A stretch of 64,000 nt of DNA from Hydrogenophaga sp. RAC07. GTDB lineage: Bacteria > Pseudomonadota > Gammaproteobacteria > Burkholderiales > Burkholderiaceae_C. Each line of letters begins with the position of its first letter. Position 1 is the first letter of the stretch. Under the pieces are notes generated by a model. It did no database searches and was not told where the DNA came from. It worked only from the letters and a program-made list of their open reading frames with translations. Location of the stretch: contig NZ_CP016449.1 of the NCBI RefSeq assembly GCF_001713375.1, positions 2,852,001 to 2,916,000 on the forward strand, given 5' to 3'. The translations under genes were made by a program, and so were the position numbers. Of the stretch, positions 17,095-24,580 are shown piece after piece.

Positions 17095-17856
17095 ATGAAC
17101 AATGAACTGCTCTACGAAGTGAACGACGGCATTGCCGTCATCACCATCAACCGGCCCGAGCGCCGCAATGCGCTGAATCGCGCCGTGCGCGAAGGCTTTT
17201 TTGAGGTCTGGCGCCGCTTCGAAGCTGACGGGCAGGCGCAGGTGGCCATCCTCACCGGCGCCGGTGACAATTTCTGCGCCGGCATGGACCTGGTGGAAGC
17301 CGCAGACACTCAACTGCGCATCCCGCCAGCGGGCTTCATCGCCGTGCTCGGCGACAACATCGAGGTCACCAAGCCCGTCATCGCTGCCGTGCAGGGCTAT
17401 GCCTATGCAGGCGGTTGGCTGCTCTCGCAGATGTGCGACCTGTGCGTGGCCGACCAAACCGCCAAATTCGCCATCACGGAGGCCAAGGTCGGGCGCGGCA
17501 TGCCGTGGGCCTCGCCGGTCATCCACATGCTGCCGCAGCGCATTCTGATGGAAGTCGCGATGACCGGCGACCCGCTGACAGCGCAGCGCGCCTACGAACT
17601 CGGCTACATCAACCGCCTGATGCCCAAGGGGCAAGCATTGCAAGGGGCCAAAGAGCTGGCGACCCGGCTCATGGCCAATGCGCCACTGACGGTGCGCGCG
17701 GCCAAAGAAATGGTGCGCCTGTCCACCGAGATGGGCCGCACCGCCGCGCTGCGCGCCTCCAACCGAGCGTTTGATGCCGTCTACCTCAGTGAAGATGCCC
17801 TGGAAGGCCCGCAATCTTTCCGGGAAAAGCGCAAACCGGTCTGGAAGGGGCACTGA
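17095..17856 (+). CDS. Enoyl-CoA hydratase/isomerase (crotonase family)
   Basis: Crotonase-fold enzyme of 253 residues acting on an enoyl-CoA. The oxyanion-hole segments are RRNALN with NFCAGMDL (about residues 21-64) and GYAYAGGWLL near residue 101. AGGAG precedes the start. It sits 30 bases after the iclR gene and one base before the MmgE/PrpD gene. The usual second Glu of hydratases is not obvious, so isomerase or hydrolase activity is also possible. It may act on the CoA ester made by the divergent CoA transferase. Confidence 0.9.
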   Translation: MNNELLYEVNDGIAVITINRPERRNALNRAVREGFFEVWRRFEADGQAQVAILTGAGDNFCAGMDLVEAADTQLRIPPAGFIAVLGDNIEVTKPVIAAVQGYAYAGGWLLSQMCDLCVADQTAKFAITEAKVGRGMPWASPVIHMLPQRILMEVAMTGDPLTAQRAYELGYINRLMPKGQALQGAKELATRLMANAPLTVRAAKEMVRLSTEMGRTAALRASNRAFDAVYLSEDALEGPQSFREKRKPVWKGH

Positions 17857-17857
17857 A

Positions 17858-19270
17858 ATGAGCATGACCACAACCAGAAAACCCGCACCGTCGTCCGCTA
17901 TCCAAATCGCTGACATCACGCGGGAACTGGCCGCGCGCTGCGCTGACCTGTGCTACACCGATCTCCCGGAGGACGTGCGCCTGCGGGTCCGGCAATGCCT
18001 GCTCGACTGGATCGGGGTGACGCTGGCTGGCGCGTGCGAGCCACTGGTTCACATGCTGGCCGAAGAAGCCCGTGAACAGGGTGGGCATGCCCAGGCCACC
18101 GTCGTCGGGCACGCCATGACGACCTCCAGCCGGCAGGCGGCATTGATCAATGGCTCGGCCTCGCACGCACTCGACTATGACGACGTCAACATGGCCTGCA
18201 CCGGCCACCCCTCGGTGGTCCTGATCCCGGCCTTGCTCGCCCTGGCCGAATCGCGCGGCGCCAGCGGACGCGACTTCATGACGGCCTTCGCCGCCGGCTA
18301 CGAAACCATGTGCCAGTTGGGGTTGGTGTGCGGCGACGCACAGTATTCCAACGGCTTCCACACCACAGCCACGCTAGGCACGCTCGGTGCGGCCGCCGCC
18401 TGCGCACGCTTGCTGCAACTCGATGCCGACGACACCGCGACCGCGCTGGGCATCGCCAGCACCATGGCGGCTGGGCTGAAATCGATGTTCGGCACCATGT
18501 GCAAACCCTTGCATGCCGGGCGGGCCAGTGCCGACGGCCTGCAGGCGGCCCAGTTGGCCGCACGCGGCTTCACCAGCCGTGCCGATGCGATTGAATGTCC
18601 GCAAGGCCTCATCGCCACGCACGGTGGTACCGCGTCGCTGGGAGCTGCGGTGGCCACGCCGAACGGCGGCTGGCATCTGCGCCACAACCTGTTCAAGTTC
18701 CACGCCGCCTGTTATGGCACACATGCCGCCATTGAGTCCGCGAGCCACTTGCGCCTGCAACACGCACTGCGGGTTGATGACGTGTGCCGCGTGACGGTGC
18801 GTGCCAGTTCCGCCTGCGAGGGTGTATGCAACATCGCGGAGCCGCGCACCGGGCTGGAGGCCAAGTTCAGTCTCCGTCACACGGTAGCGATGGCGCTGGC
18901 CGGGGTCGACACCGCCGGATTGGACGCGTTCAGTGACGAAGCCGTATACGCGCCCGAGGTGGTGGCGCTGCGTGATCGGGTGCAGGTTTTGCTCGCACCT
19001 CAATGCCCGGACCTCACCCTCAGCGAGGTGGTGATCGAGACTCAGAGCGGCACAGTGCTGCGCCAACGCTACGACAGTGGGCGCCCAGCCAGCGACCTGC
19101 TGGAGCAGCAGCAGCGCCTGGAGGAAAAGTTTCGCCTGCTGGTCAAGTCTGTGCTCATACCTGACGAGTGCGACGAGCTGATAGACCTGGTGGCACGGCT
19201 CGACGAACTGACCGACCTCTCGCCGCTGGCAGGCATGCTGGCTCGCCAAGCGTGCGCTGATCGACACTAA
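17858..19270 (+). CDS. MmgE/PrpD family protein
   Basis: Protein of 470 residues in the 2-methylcitrate dehydratase/cis-aconitate decarboxylase fold family. Visible family segments are ALINGSASHALDYDDV near residue 90, FHTTATLGTLGAAAA near 168, KPLHAGRASADGLQAAQLA near 215, and the C-terminal KF-LRHTVAMAL region. The ATG at 17858 has AAGGGG seven bases upstream and follows the hydratase stop by one base. Many such genes in betaproteobacterial catabolic clusters have no assigned reaction. A dehydratase or isomerase of a branched di- or tricarboxylate, such as a methyl-branched product of CoA transfer, is a reasonable inference. Confidence 0.9.
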   Translation: MSMTTTRKPAPSSAIQIADITRELAARCADLCYTDLPEDVRLRVRQCLLDWIGVTLAGACEPLVHMLAEEAREQGGHAQATVVGHAMTTSSRQAALINGSASHALDYDDVNMACTGHPSVVLIPALLALAESRGASGRDFMTAFAAGYETMCQLGLVCGDAQYSNGFHTTATLGTLGAAAACARLLQLDADDTATALGIASTMAAGLKSMFGTMCKPLHAGRASADGLQAAQLAARGFTSRADAIECPQGLIATHGGTASLGAAVATPNGGWHLRHNLFKFHAACYGTHAAIESASHLRLQHALRVDDVCRVTVRASSACEGVCNIAEPRTGLEAKFSLRHTVAMALAGVDTAGLDAFSDEAVYAPEVVALRDRVQVLLAPQCPDLTLSEVVIETQSGTVLRQRYDSGRPASDLLEQQQRLEEKFRLLVKSVLIPDECDELIDLVARLDELTDLSPLAGMLARQACADRH

Positions 19271-19329
19271 CAGCGTTTATTGGTGCGGGCAGGCTGGCGT
19301 GCGGAAAAAAAAGAGACGTGCAATACCCC

Positions 19330-20157
19330 TCATTGGTCGGCGTTTTTGCTCTCCGCGGAAGGGCTGCGCCCAATGCGGCAAAACAAGCGCTGCAACATGC
19401 TCCTGGTCTCCCCACGGGCCAGCTGCTGCGGATGGTGACCAACTCCAGGCAGCGCCGTCACTTCAAGCGGCATCAGACCGTGGCGAAACAATGCAATCGC
19501 GCTGGGCCGCCAGCCATATTCATCGTCATTGCCGAACAACACGGAGACCGGACAACGCACTGCGGCAAGCTCGACGCTCATGTCCCATTGAAGTGCCTGC
19601 GGGCTGGCCCAGGGCTCGTACCAGCCCCAGAACATGGTGTCGGTGTTGTCGCCATGGTGGCGACGAAGTTTTTCGCGCAAGCCGTCTTGCTCAAACGCGC
19701 GCCGCGCGACGGCCATGGCGTCCACCATGAACTGATCCACAGCCATGGTTGGCGAGCAGGCAAAAACGCCGCATACCAGCTCAGGATGCGCCGCCGCAGC
19801 CAGCACCGACATGGCTCCTCCATCACTGTGGCCGAACATCAACGCCTTGTGGATTCCAAAGTGGCGCAACACCTCGCCAAGCACCGGCCCAGCCTCTTCA
19901 CGCCGGTAGCTGGGCTCGCGCCCACCCACCAGACTCTCGGATCGCCCATAACCATACCGGTCATAGGCCAGCACCGGCCAGCCGCTGGCTTCGGCCAACA
20001 CCTGAGGCAGGTCTTTCCAGGTGGTGATGCAGTCCAGACCGCCATGCATCATCACGATGGTCGGCTGCCCGTTGCCCACATCACCCCAGGTGGTGGCGGC
20101 CAGCCGATGGCCTCCCGCAAACAGTTCGTGTTCCTTCATTTCGTTCTTTTTCATCAT
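19330..20157 (-). CDS. Alpha/beta-hydrolase
   Basis: Soluble alpha/beta-hydrolase of 275 residues. The nucleophile Ser111 is in FGHSDGG, the oxyanion turn is MMHGGLD near residue 38, the acid is probably Asp in GNDDEYG and the base His in GVGHHPQQ. GGAGG lies nine bases before the ATG at 20157. The frame is open much further upstream across the acyl-CoA dehydrogenase gene, but that is antisense shadow in a different frame from the real gene there. It may hydrolyse an ester, lactone or CoA thioester. It is the last gene of a minus-strand unit with a dehydrogenase, DUF35 protein and thiolase. Confidence 0.88.
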   Translation of the reverse strand: MMKKNEMKEHELFAGGHRLAATTWGDVGNGQPTIVMMHGGLDCITTWKDLPQVLAEASGWPVLAYDRYGYGRSESLVGGREPSYRREEAGPVLGEVLRHFGIHKALMFGHSDGGAMSVLAAAAHPELVCGVFACSPTMAVDQFMVDAMAVARRAFEQDGLREKLRRHHGDNTDTMFWGWYEPWASPQALQWDMSVELAAVRCPVSVLFGNDDEYGWRPSAIALFRHGLMPLEVTALPGVGHHPQQLARGETRSMLQRLFCRIGRSPSAESKNADQ

Positions 20158-20201
20158 GTCAATCTGCCTCCGGGTTGGGCATTGCAGAGGATCCACACAG
20201 C

Positions 20202-21434
20202 CTACAGGTCGGCCTGTCCAGTCAGCAGTTGGCGCGCGACGGTGCGGCGCTGGATTTCGCCCGTACCGTCGGGTATACGCATCACGCGGGCGAAGCGGTA
20301 GCCCTCTTCCAGGCGCAGTTCGTTGGTCAGGCCCATGCCGCCGTGGATCTGGATGCTGCGGTCCATCACGCGCCCCAGCATCTCGGTCGAAAATGCCTTG
20401 ACCATACTGACCTGTGCGTTGGCTGAGCGGCCGCTGTCCAGGCGCCAGGCACAGTTCTGAATCATGGTCTTGGCAGCGTAGATGTCCATCGCGCTGTCGG
20501 CCAGCATGAGCTGGATGGCCTGGTGCTCGGCAATGGGCACGCCAAAGGTTTTTCGCACCTTGGCGTAGTCCACCGCCTGGTCCAGCGCCCAGCGGGCCAA
20601 GCCCAGGCAGGATGCAGCCATGCCCATGCGCCCGGCGTTGACGCCGTCCATGGCCACCGCCAAGCCGTGCCCGACGTCGCCGAGCCGGTGGTCGTCGCGC
20701 ACACGCACGCCGTCGAGCACGATGACGCCGGTGTCGCCGCCTAGGTGACCCATGGTGTTGATGATGCGCGGCACTGAAAAACCTGACGCGCGCGTGTCGA
20801 CGAAGAAACCGGTGACACCACCCTTGTGGCGCGCTGCGGCTTCGGGGTCGGTCAGCGCGAACACCATGGCGTAATCGGCGTAGGGCGAGTTGGTTATCCA
20901 CTGCTTGGTGCCGGTGAGCACCCATTCGTCACCGTCGCGCACGGCGCGGGTTTGCATGCCGAATACATCGGAGCCCGCATCGGGCTCGCTCAGACCAAAA
21001 CACAGGGTCTTGTCGCCGCTGGCGATGTCGTCGCGGTACTGCGCGAAGATGTCCGGCTTCAGATGCCGCAGCACAGGCGACAGACCGTTGGTGAAGGGCG
21101 AGGGCAGCACCACCGTCTGCACCAGCGGCTGGGCCGGACCCACGCAGTGGTTGAGGCTCTCCTGCACATGGGCCATGACCTGCGCGCCCTGCCCGCCACC
21201 ACCCAGTTTTTCGTCGCCGAACAAGGTGTAGAAGCCCAGTTCCGCGGAGCGCTTGCGCACCTGCTGGCGCAGCGCCAGCGCCTCGGGCACATAACGGCCG
21301 CTGGCGTCGAACAAAGTGCGTTCGCTGCCCAGCAGATCGTGGTGGCGCTGCTGCAGTGGCAGCACTTCGCGCTCCACGAAGCGCAGCACTGCCTCGGCAA
21401 TCGCCACGGTATCGGGATCGATGGTGAAGTCCAT
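20202..21434 (-). CDS. Acyl-CoA dehydrogenase with Asp at the usual Glu position
   Basis: FAD-dependent acyl-CoA dehydrogenase of 410 residues. FAD/substrate motifs are LSEPDAGSD near 158 and TGTKQWITNS near 183, and a C-terminal R-D-G-T-G-E-I-Q-R segment is present. The catalytic base position that is Glu in medium-chain enzymes reads Asp389 (PDGTGEIQ). The alternative Glu site seen in isovaleryl-CoA dehydrogenase (ER after the linker) is also absent (NAGRMGM). So either Asp acts as base or the enzyme is atypical. It is longer than its family mean by about 25 residues in the N-terminal domain. It is transcribed after the DUF35 gene (gap 16 bases). Confidence 0.92.
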   Translation of the reverse strand: MDFTIDPDTVAIAEAVLRFVEREVLPLQQRHHDLLGSERTLFDASGRYVPEALALRQQVRKRSAELGFYTLFGDEKLGGGGQGAQVMAHVQESLNHCVGPAQPLVQTVVLPSPFTNGLSPVLRHLKPDIFAQYRDDIASGDKTLCFGLSEPDAGSDVFGMQTRAVRDGDEWVLTGTKQWITNSPYADYAMVFALTDPEAAARHKGGVTGFFVDTRASGFSVPRIINTMGHLGGDTGVIVLDGVRVRDDHRLGDVGHGLAVAMDGVNAGRMGMAASCLGLARWALDQAVDYAKVRKTFGVPIAEHQAIQLMLADSAMDIYAAKTMIQNCAWRLDSGRSANAQVSMVKAFSTEMLGRVMDRSIQIHGGMGLTNELRLEEGYRFARVMRIPDGTGEIQRRTVARQLLTGQADL

Positions 21435-21450
21435 ATGGGAAACCTCGGCG

Positions 21451-21852
21451 CTACAACAGCCGGAACTTCGGCAGCGTGACCTCGTCGGTCACGTCGTCGT
21501 ACTGCACCGTCACACGCTGGCCGATGCGCACCGCCTCCACATCGTCGGTGACGATGTTGGTCATCATGCGCGCGCCCTCGTCGAGGTCGATCACCGCCAC
21601 CACGTAGGGGGTGTCGGCCTTGAAGGCCGGACCGGCCGGCCGGCGCGCGATGGTGTAGCTGTAAATGGTGCCGGTGCCGCGCGCATCGACCCATTCGACG
21701 GCGTCGGAATGGCAGTGCGGGCACAGGACGCGCGGATAGAAATGGTGCTTGCCACAGTCATGGCAGCGCTTGAGTGTCAGGCGATGTTGTTTCAGGGCGT
21801 CCCAATAGGAGCGGCTCTCGCCATCGATGACGGGCAGGGGTTTGTCGTACAT
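21451..21852 (-). CDS. DUF35 OB-fold/zinc-ribbon protein (thiolase partner)
   Basis: Small acyl-CoA-binding accessory protein of 133 residues. It has an N-terminal zinc ribbon with Cys30, Cys33, Cys44 and Cys47 (CHDCG and CPHC), then an OB-fold domain. Such proteins form complexes with thiolase-like enzymes; in steroid side-chain degradation the DUF35 domain of ChsH2 activates the aldolase Ltp2. Here the thiolase-like gene lies immediately upstream (5-base gap), so the pair is almost certainly one enzyme. The start at 21852 was chosen to match the domain; the longer frame overlaps the thiolase gene. Confidence 0.9.
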   Translation of the reverse strand: MYDKPLPVIDGESRSYWDALKQHRLTLKRCHDCGKHHFYPRVLCPHCHSDAVEWVDARGTGTIYSYTIARRPAGPAFKADTPYVVAVIDLDEGARMMTNIVTDDVEAVRIGQRVTVQYDDVTDEVTLPKFRLL

Positions 21853-21857
21853 GGTGT

Positions 21858-23027
21858 TCACCGGGTGGAGAGAATGCAAGTGGCACCGCTGGAGAGCGTG
21901 CCGCCGGTGCCGTGGACCAGCGCGGTCACGGCGTCCTGGATCTGGCGCGGGCCGCATTCACCGCGCAACTGGCGCACCGCCTCGATCAGCAGGAAGATGC
22001 CGTACATGCCGGGGTGTGCGTAAGACAGACCGCCGCCGTTGGTGTTAAGCGGGAATACACCGCCCGGCGCGGTGCGCTGGTTGGCGACAAAGGCTCCACC
22101 CTCGCCACGCTTGCAAAAGCCCAGCGCTTCGAGCGTCAGCAGCACGGTGATGGTGAACGAGTCATAGACCTCAACCACGTCAATGGCGTCATGCCGGATG
22201 CCCGCCATGGCAAAGGCGTCCCGACCGGCCACTTCGGCGGCCGTCAGGCGCGCTAGGTCGGGCATGGCGGCGATGGTCCAGTGGGTGTGTGATTCGCCGT
22301 AACCGCGCACGAACACCGGCTTGTGACCGAGCGCCTTGGCGTGCTCGGCGGTGGTCATGACCAACGCGCCACCACCGTCGGTGACCAGACAGATATCGAG
22401 CAGGTGCAGCGGGTCGGAGATCATCGTGCTCTGGAGCACATCCTCGATCGACAGCGGCTCGCGCATGGTGGCCGCGGGATTGATCGCCGCCCACTTGCGC
22501 GTGGCCACCGCGATCTCGGCCAGGTTCTCGGAGGTGGTGCCATATTCGTGCATGTGGCGCTTGGCCGCCATCGCATAGCCGCCCACCGGCGTGGGCATGC
22601 CCCAAGGCGTCTCGTACTGCATGGTCAGCACCGCCGGGCGCCCGGCGAGGTTGCGGCTCATCTCGCTCTTCTGCAGGCTACCGTAAGTGATCAGCGCCAC
22701 CTCGCAGCGGCCAGCCTCGATGGCGGTGGCGGCATGCGCCACATGCGCCTCGAAGGCCGAGCCGCCGATGTTGGTGCCGTCGACGAAGCGCGGCGTAATC
22801 CCCAGGTACTCCGACAGCGTCACGGTCGGCAACTGGCCCGGACCGGGCACCCCCCACATACCGGCGGTCAGCAACCCATCGACTTCGTGCATGGCGATGC
22901 CGGCGTCCTTCAAGGCGTCGCGGGCGACCAGCGCCTGGGCCTGCAGGACCGACATGGGCGCAAGGACCTTGCCGTCCTTCAGTGGCAGGTCGGCAACGCC
23001 GACGATCACAGCTTCTCGTTTTGTCAT
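21858..23027 (-). CDS. Thiolase-like protein lacking the catalytic cysteine (SCP-x/Ltp2 type)
   Basis: Thiolase-fold protein of 389 residues of the lipid-transfer-protein/SCP-x type. Where true thiolases have the nucleophilic Cys in a C-x-S-G motif, this protein reads TNIGGSAFEAH at about 86-95, with no Cys. The C-terminal NTNGGGLSYAHPG keeps the conserved His. Such Cys-less relatives include the retro-aldolase Ltp2, which releases propionyl-CoA from a 17-hydroxy steroid side chain together with a DUF35 protein. The DUF35 gene follows directly, so a carbon-carbon lyase role is more likely than classical thiolysis. Substrate unknown. Confidence 0.88.
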   Translation of the reverse strand: MTKREAVIVGVADLPLKDGKVLAPMSVLQAQALVARDALKDAGIAMHEVDGLLTAGMWGVPGPGQLPTVTLSEYLGITPRFVDGTNIGGSAFEAHVAHAATAIEAGRCEVALITYGSLQKSEMSRNLAGRPAVLTMQYETPWGMPTPVGGYAMAAKRHMHEYGTTSENLAEIAVATRKWAAINPAATMREPLSIEDVLQSTMISDPLHLLDICLVTDGGGALVMTTAEHAKALGHKPVFVRGYGESHTHWTIAAMPDLARLTAAEVAGRDAFAMAGIRHDAIDVVEVYDSFTITVLLTLEALGFCKRGEGGAFVANQRTAPGGVFPLNTNGGGLSYAHPGMYGIFLLIEAVRQLRGECGPRQIQDAVTALVHGTGGTLSSGATCILSTR

Positions 23028-23149
23028 AGTTGGAAGTTTCCTAGTGTTGAATATCCCGGTCCACCCGGTCTGTACTGTTGATCCGGCCCTTTGACGTCGC
23101 GAGTCGTAGACGGGCTGCCACAGGCAAACGACTCACGAAAGTTCAAAAT

Positions 23150-23632
23150 TCATGGAGCCGGAGCAGCAGGCAAAAAAGTAATGGTTTCAGTGAAGTCGGC
23201 AATGGTCTCGCCACGCTGATTGATCACCAAATGTTGCAACTCCATCAGGGTGTAGCCGCGCGAGGTCGTGGGGAGCAACCGGGCCTCCCCTTCGACATGA
23301 ATGGTGTCGCCCGGAAACAGCGCACCGCGCAGGCGCGCCTGTACGCCGGTCATACCGCCGAACGGGCCGACTTCGTGGCCTTTGAGCGTGCCCTTGATGA
23401 TGCCCGCCACGTAAGTCGCCAGCAGCCCCATGCCTAGCGAGATGACCATCGGGCCGGGCGCAAAGCGGCTGCGATGCGATCCGGTCATGTTCTCCCGGAT
23501 GTACTCCATGTCGATGAAAAATGGTTCATGCAAGCCGACCACATTGACGAAGGTGACGATGTCGGTTTCGCTGATGGTGCGCCGGTGCGTCTTGAAATGA
23601 TGCGACTTGGCACTGTCGGTCAGCTTGGTCAT
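23150..23632 (-). CDS. MaoC-like/FAS1-type hotdog hydratase
   Basis: Single hotdog-fold protein of 160 residues resembling the N-terminal half of MaoC-like dehydratases (FAS1_DH region). Features are the initial R-T-I-S-E-T-D-I-V-T-F-V-N segment and HEPFFIDMEY. The usual hydratase 2 motif (D-x4-H) is not clear, so it may be the non-catalytic or accessory half, like ChsH1/ChsH2 hydratase partners, or an enoyl-CoA hydratase in its own right. It is the first gene of the minus-strand unit 23632-19330; a 122-base gap separates it from the thiolase gene. Confidence 0.8.
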   Translation of the reverse strand: MTKLTDSAKSHHFKTHRRTISETDIVTFVNVVGLHEPFFIDMEYIRENMTGSHRSRFAPGPMVISLGMGLLATYVAGIIKGTLKGHEVGPFGGMTGVQARLRGALFPGDTIHVEGEARLLPTTSRGYTLMELQHLVINQRGETIADFTETITFLPAAPAP

Positions 23633-23762
23633 TTTGAAGTCCGGTGATGGATGGGGGGTGGTGATGGATGAAAGTGGTCCTCTGCGGGCAATCCCTCGAT
23701 CGGCCTGTCCCGCTGTTTTGACAAAGTCGGGTTTTTATGTATCCAGCGCCGGAGAACAGCGG

Positions 23763-24572
23763 ATGAACCCAGCACCCTTGACTGGCGGTCCACTTCAGGG
23801 CCAGATCGCCCTCGTCACCGGTGCCACGGCCTTCATCGGTCGTGCCATAGCGCTGGAGTTGGCGCGGCGCGGCGCGCACGTGGTCGTCAACGGCCGCAAT
23901 CCCGAAGCCGGGCAGGCGGTGATCAACGAGATCGCTGCGAACGGCTACAGCGCCACGTTTGAACAAGCCGACCTGACCAATAGCGATGCGGTTCATGCCA
24001 TGGTGGATCGAGTTGCCGAGCGCCACGGTCGCCTTGACATCCTGGTGGCCAGCGGCGCAGATGCCAGTGCCGACTTGCCGTTCTTTCGCCTTTTCAAGGA
24101 AATGCGCGACGGCGGCTTCGACAACTACATCCGCGCCCACTGGCTCACCCGCGTGTATGCGATCCAGGCGGCCGCCCGCGTCATGGCACTGCACGGTCGC
24201 GGCAAGATCGTCGCGGTGGGTACCGCCGCGGGCCGCGTGGCCACGGTCGGCGAATCTTTCATTGGCGGTGCCACAGGCGGCATGATGCAAATGTGCCGCG
24301 TGCTGGCACGTGAACAGGGGCGCGACGGCATTCGCGTCAACGCGGTGGCGATGAGCTACATCTGGGATGCCGAGCCGCGCTGGGGTCCGGGCTCGCCAGC
24401 GCTCGAAGACGGCCATGGTGCGGGCATGATCGAGAACCCGCGCAAGCGCATGCTGTTTCCAGTGCATTGCCAGAACATCGCCAACTCGGCGGCGTTCTTG
24501 GCCGGACCGGAGTCCGATGCCATCACCGGCCAGACGCTCAGCGTCAACGGCGGTTTGAGCACACCGGGCTGA
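23763..24572 (+). CDS. SDR-fold protein without the catalytic Tyr and Lys
   Basis: Rossmann-fold SDR of 269 residues on the plus strand, alone between two minus-strand units. The nucleotide motif reads TGATAFIG, with Phe where the second Gly normally is. The active-site region reads GTAAGRVATVGESFIGGATGG, so Ser is replaced by Thr or Ala, Tyr by Phe and Lys is absent (segment near residues 157-178). The C-terminal DAITGQTLSVNGG is normal. GGAG eight bases before the ATG fixes the start. A possible -35 TTGACA is at 23718 but the -10 is poor. It may be an enoyl reductase-like variant, a hydratase-like SDR, or a non-catalytic subunit. Confidence 0.85.
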   Translation: MNPAPLTGGPLQGQIALVTGATAFIGRAIALELARRGAHVVVNGRNPEAGQAVINEIAANGYSATFEQADLTNSDAVHAMVDRVAERHGRLDILVASGADASADLPFFRLFKEMRDGGFDNYIRAHWLTRVYAIQAAARVMALHGRGKIVAVGTAAGRVATVGESFIGGATGGMMQMCRVLAREQGRDGIRVNAVAMSYIWDAEPRWGPGSPALEDGHGAGMIENPRKRMLFPVHCQNIANSAAFLAGPESDAITGQTLSVNGGLSTPG

Positions 24573-24580
24573 CATGGCCA

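Noticed and set aside
20158..20925. Upstream extension of the hydrolase at 19330 to a 531-residue protein
   Set aside because: The extra part lies across the acyl-CoA dehydrogenase gene in another frame and has no homology-like features. GGAGG marks the internal ATG at 20157.
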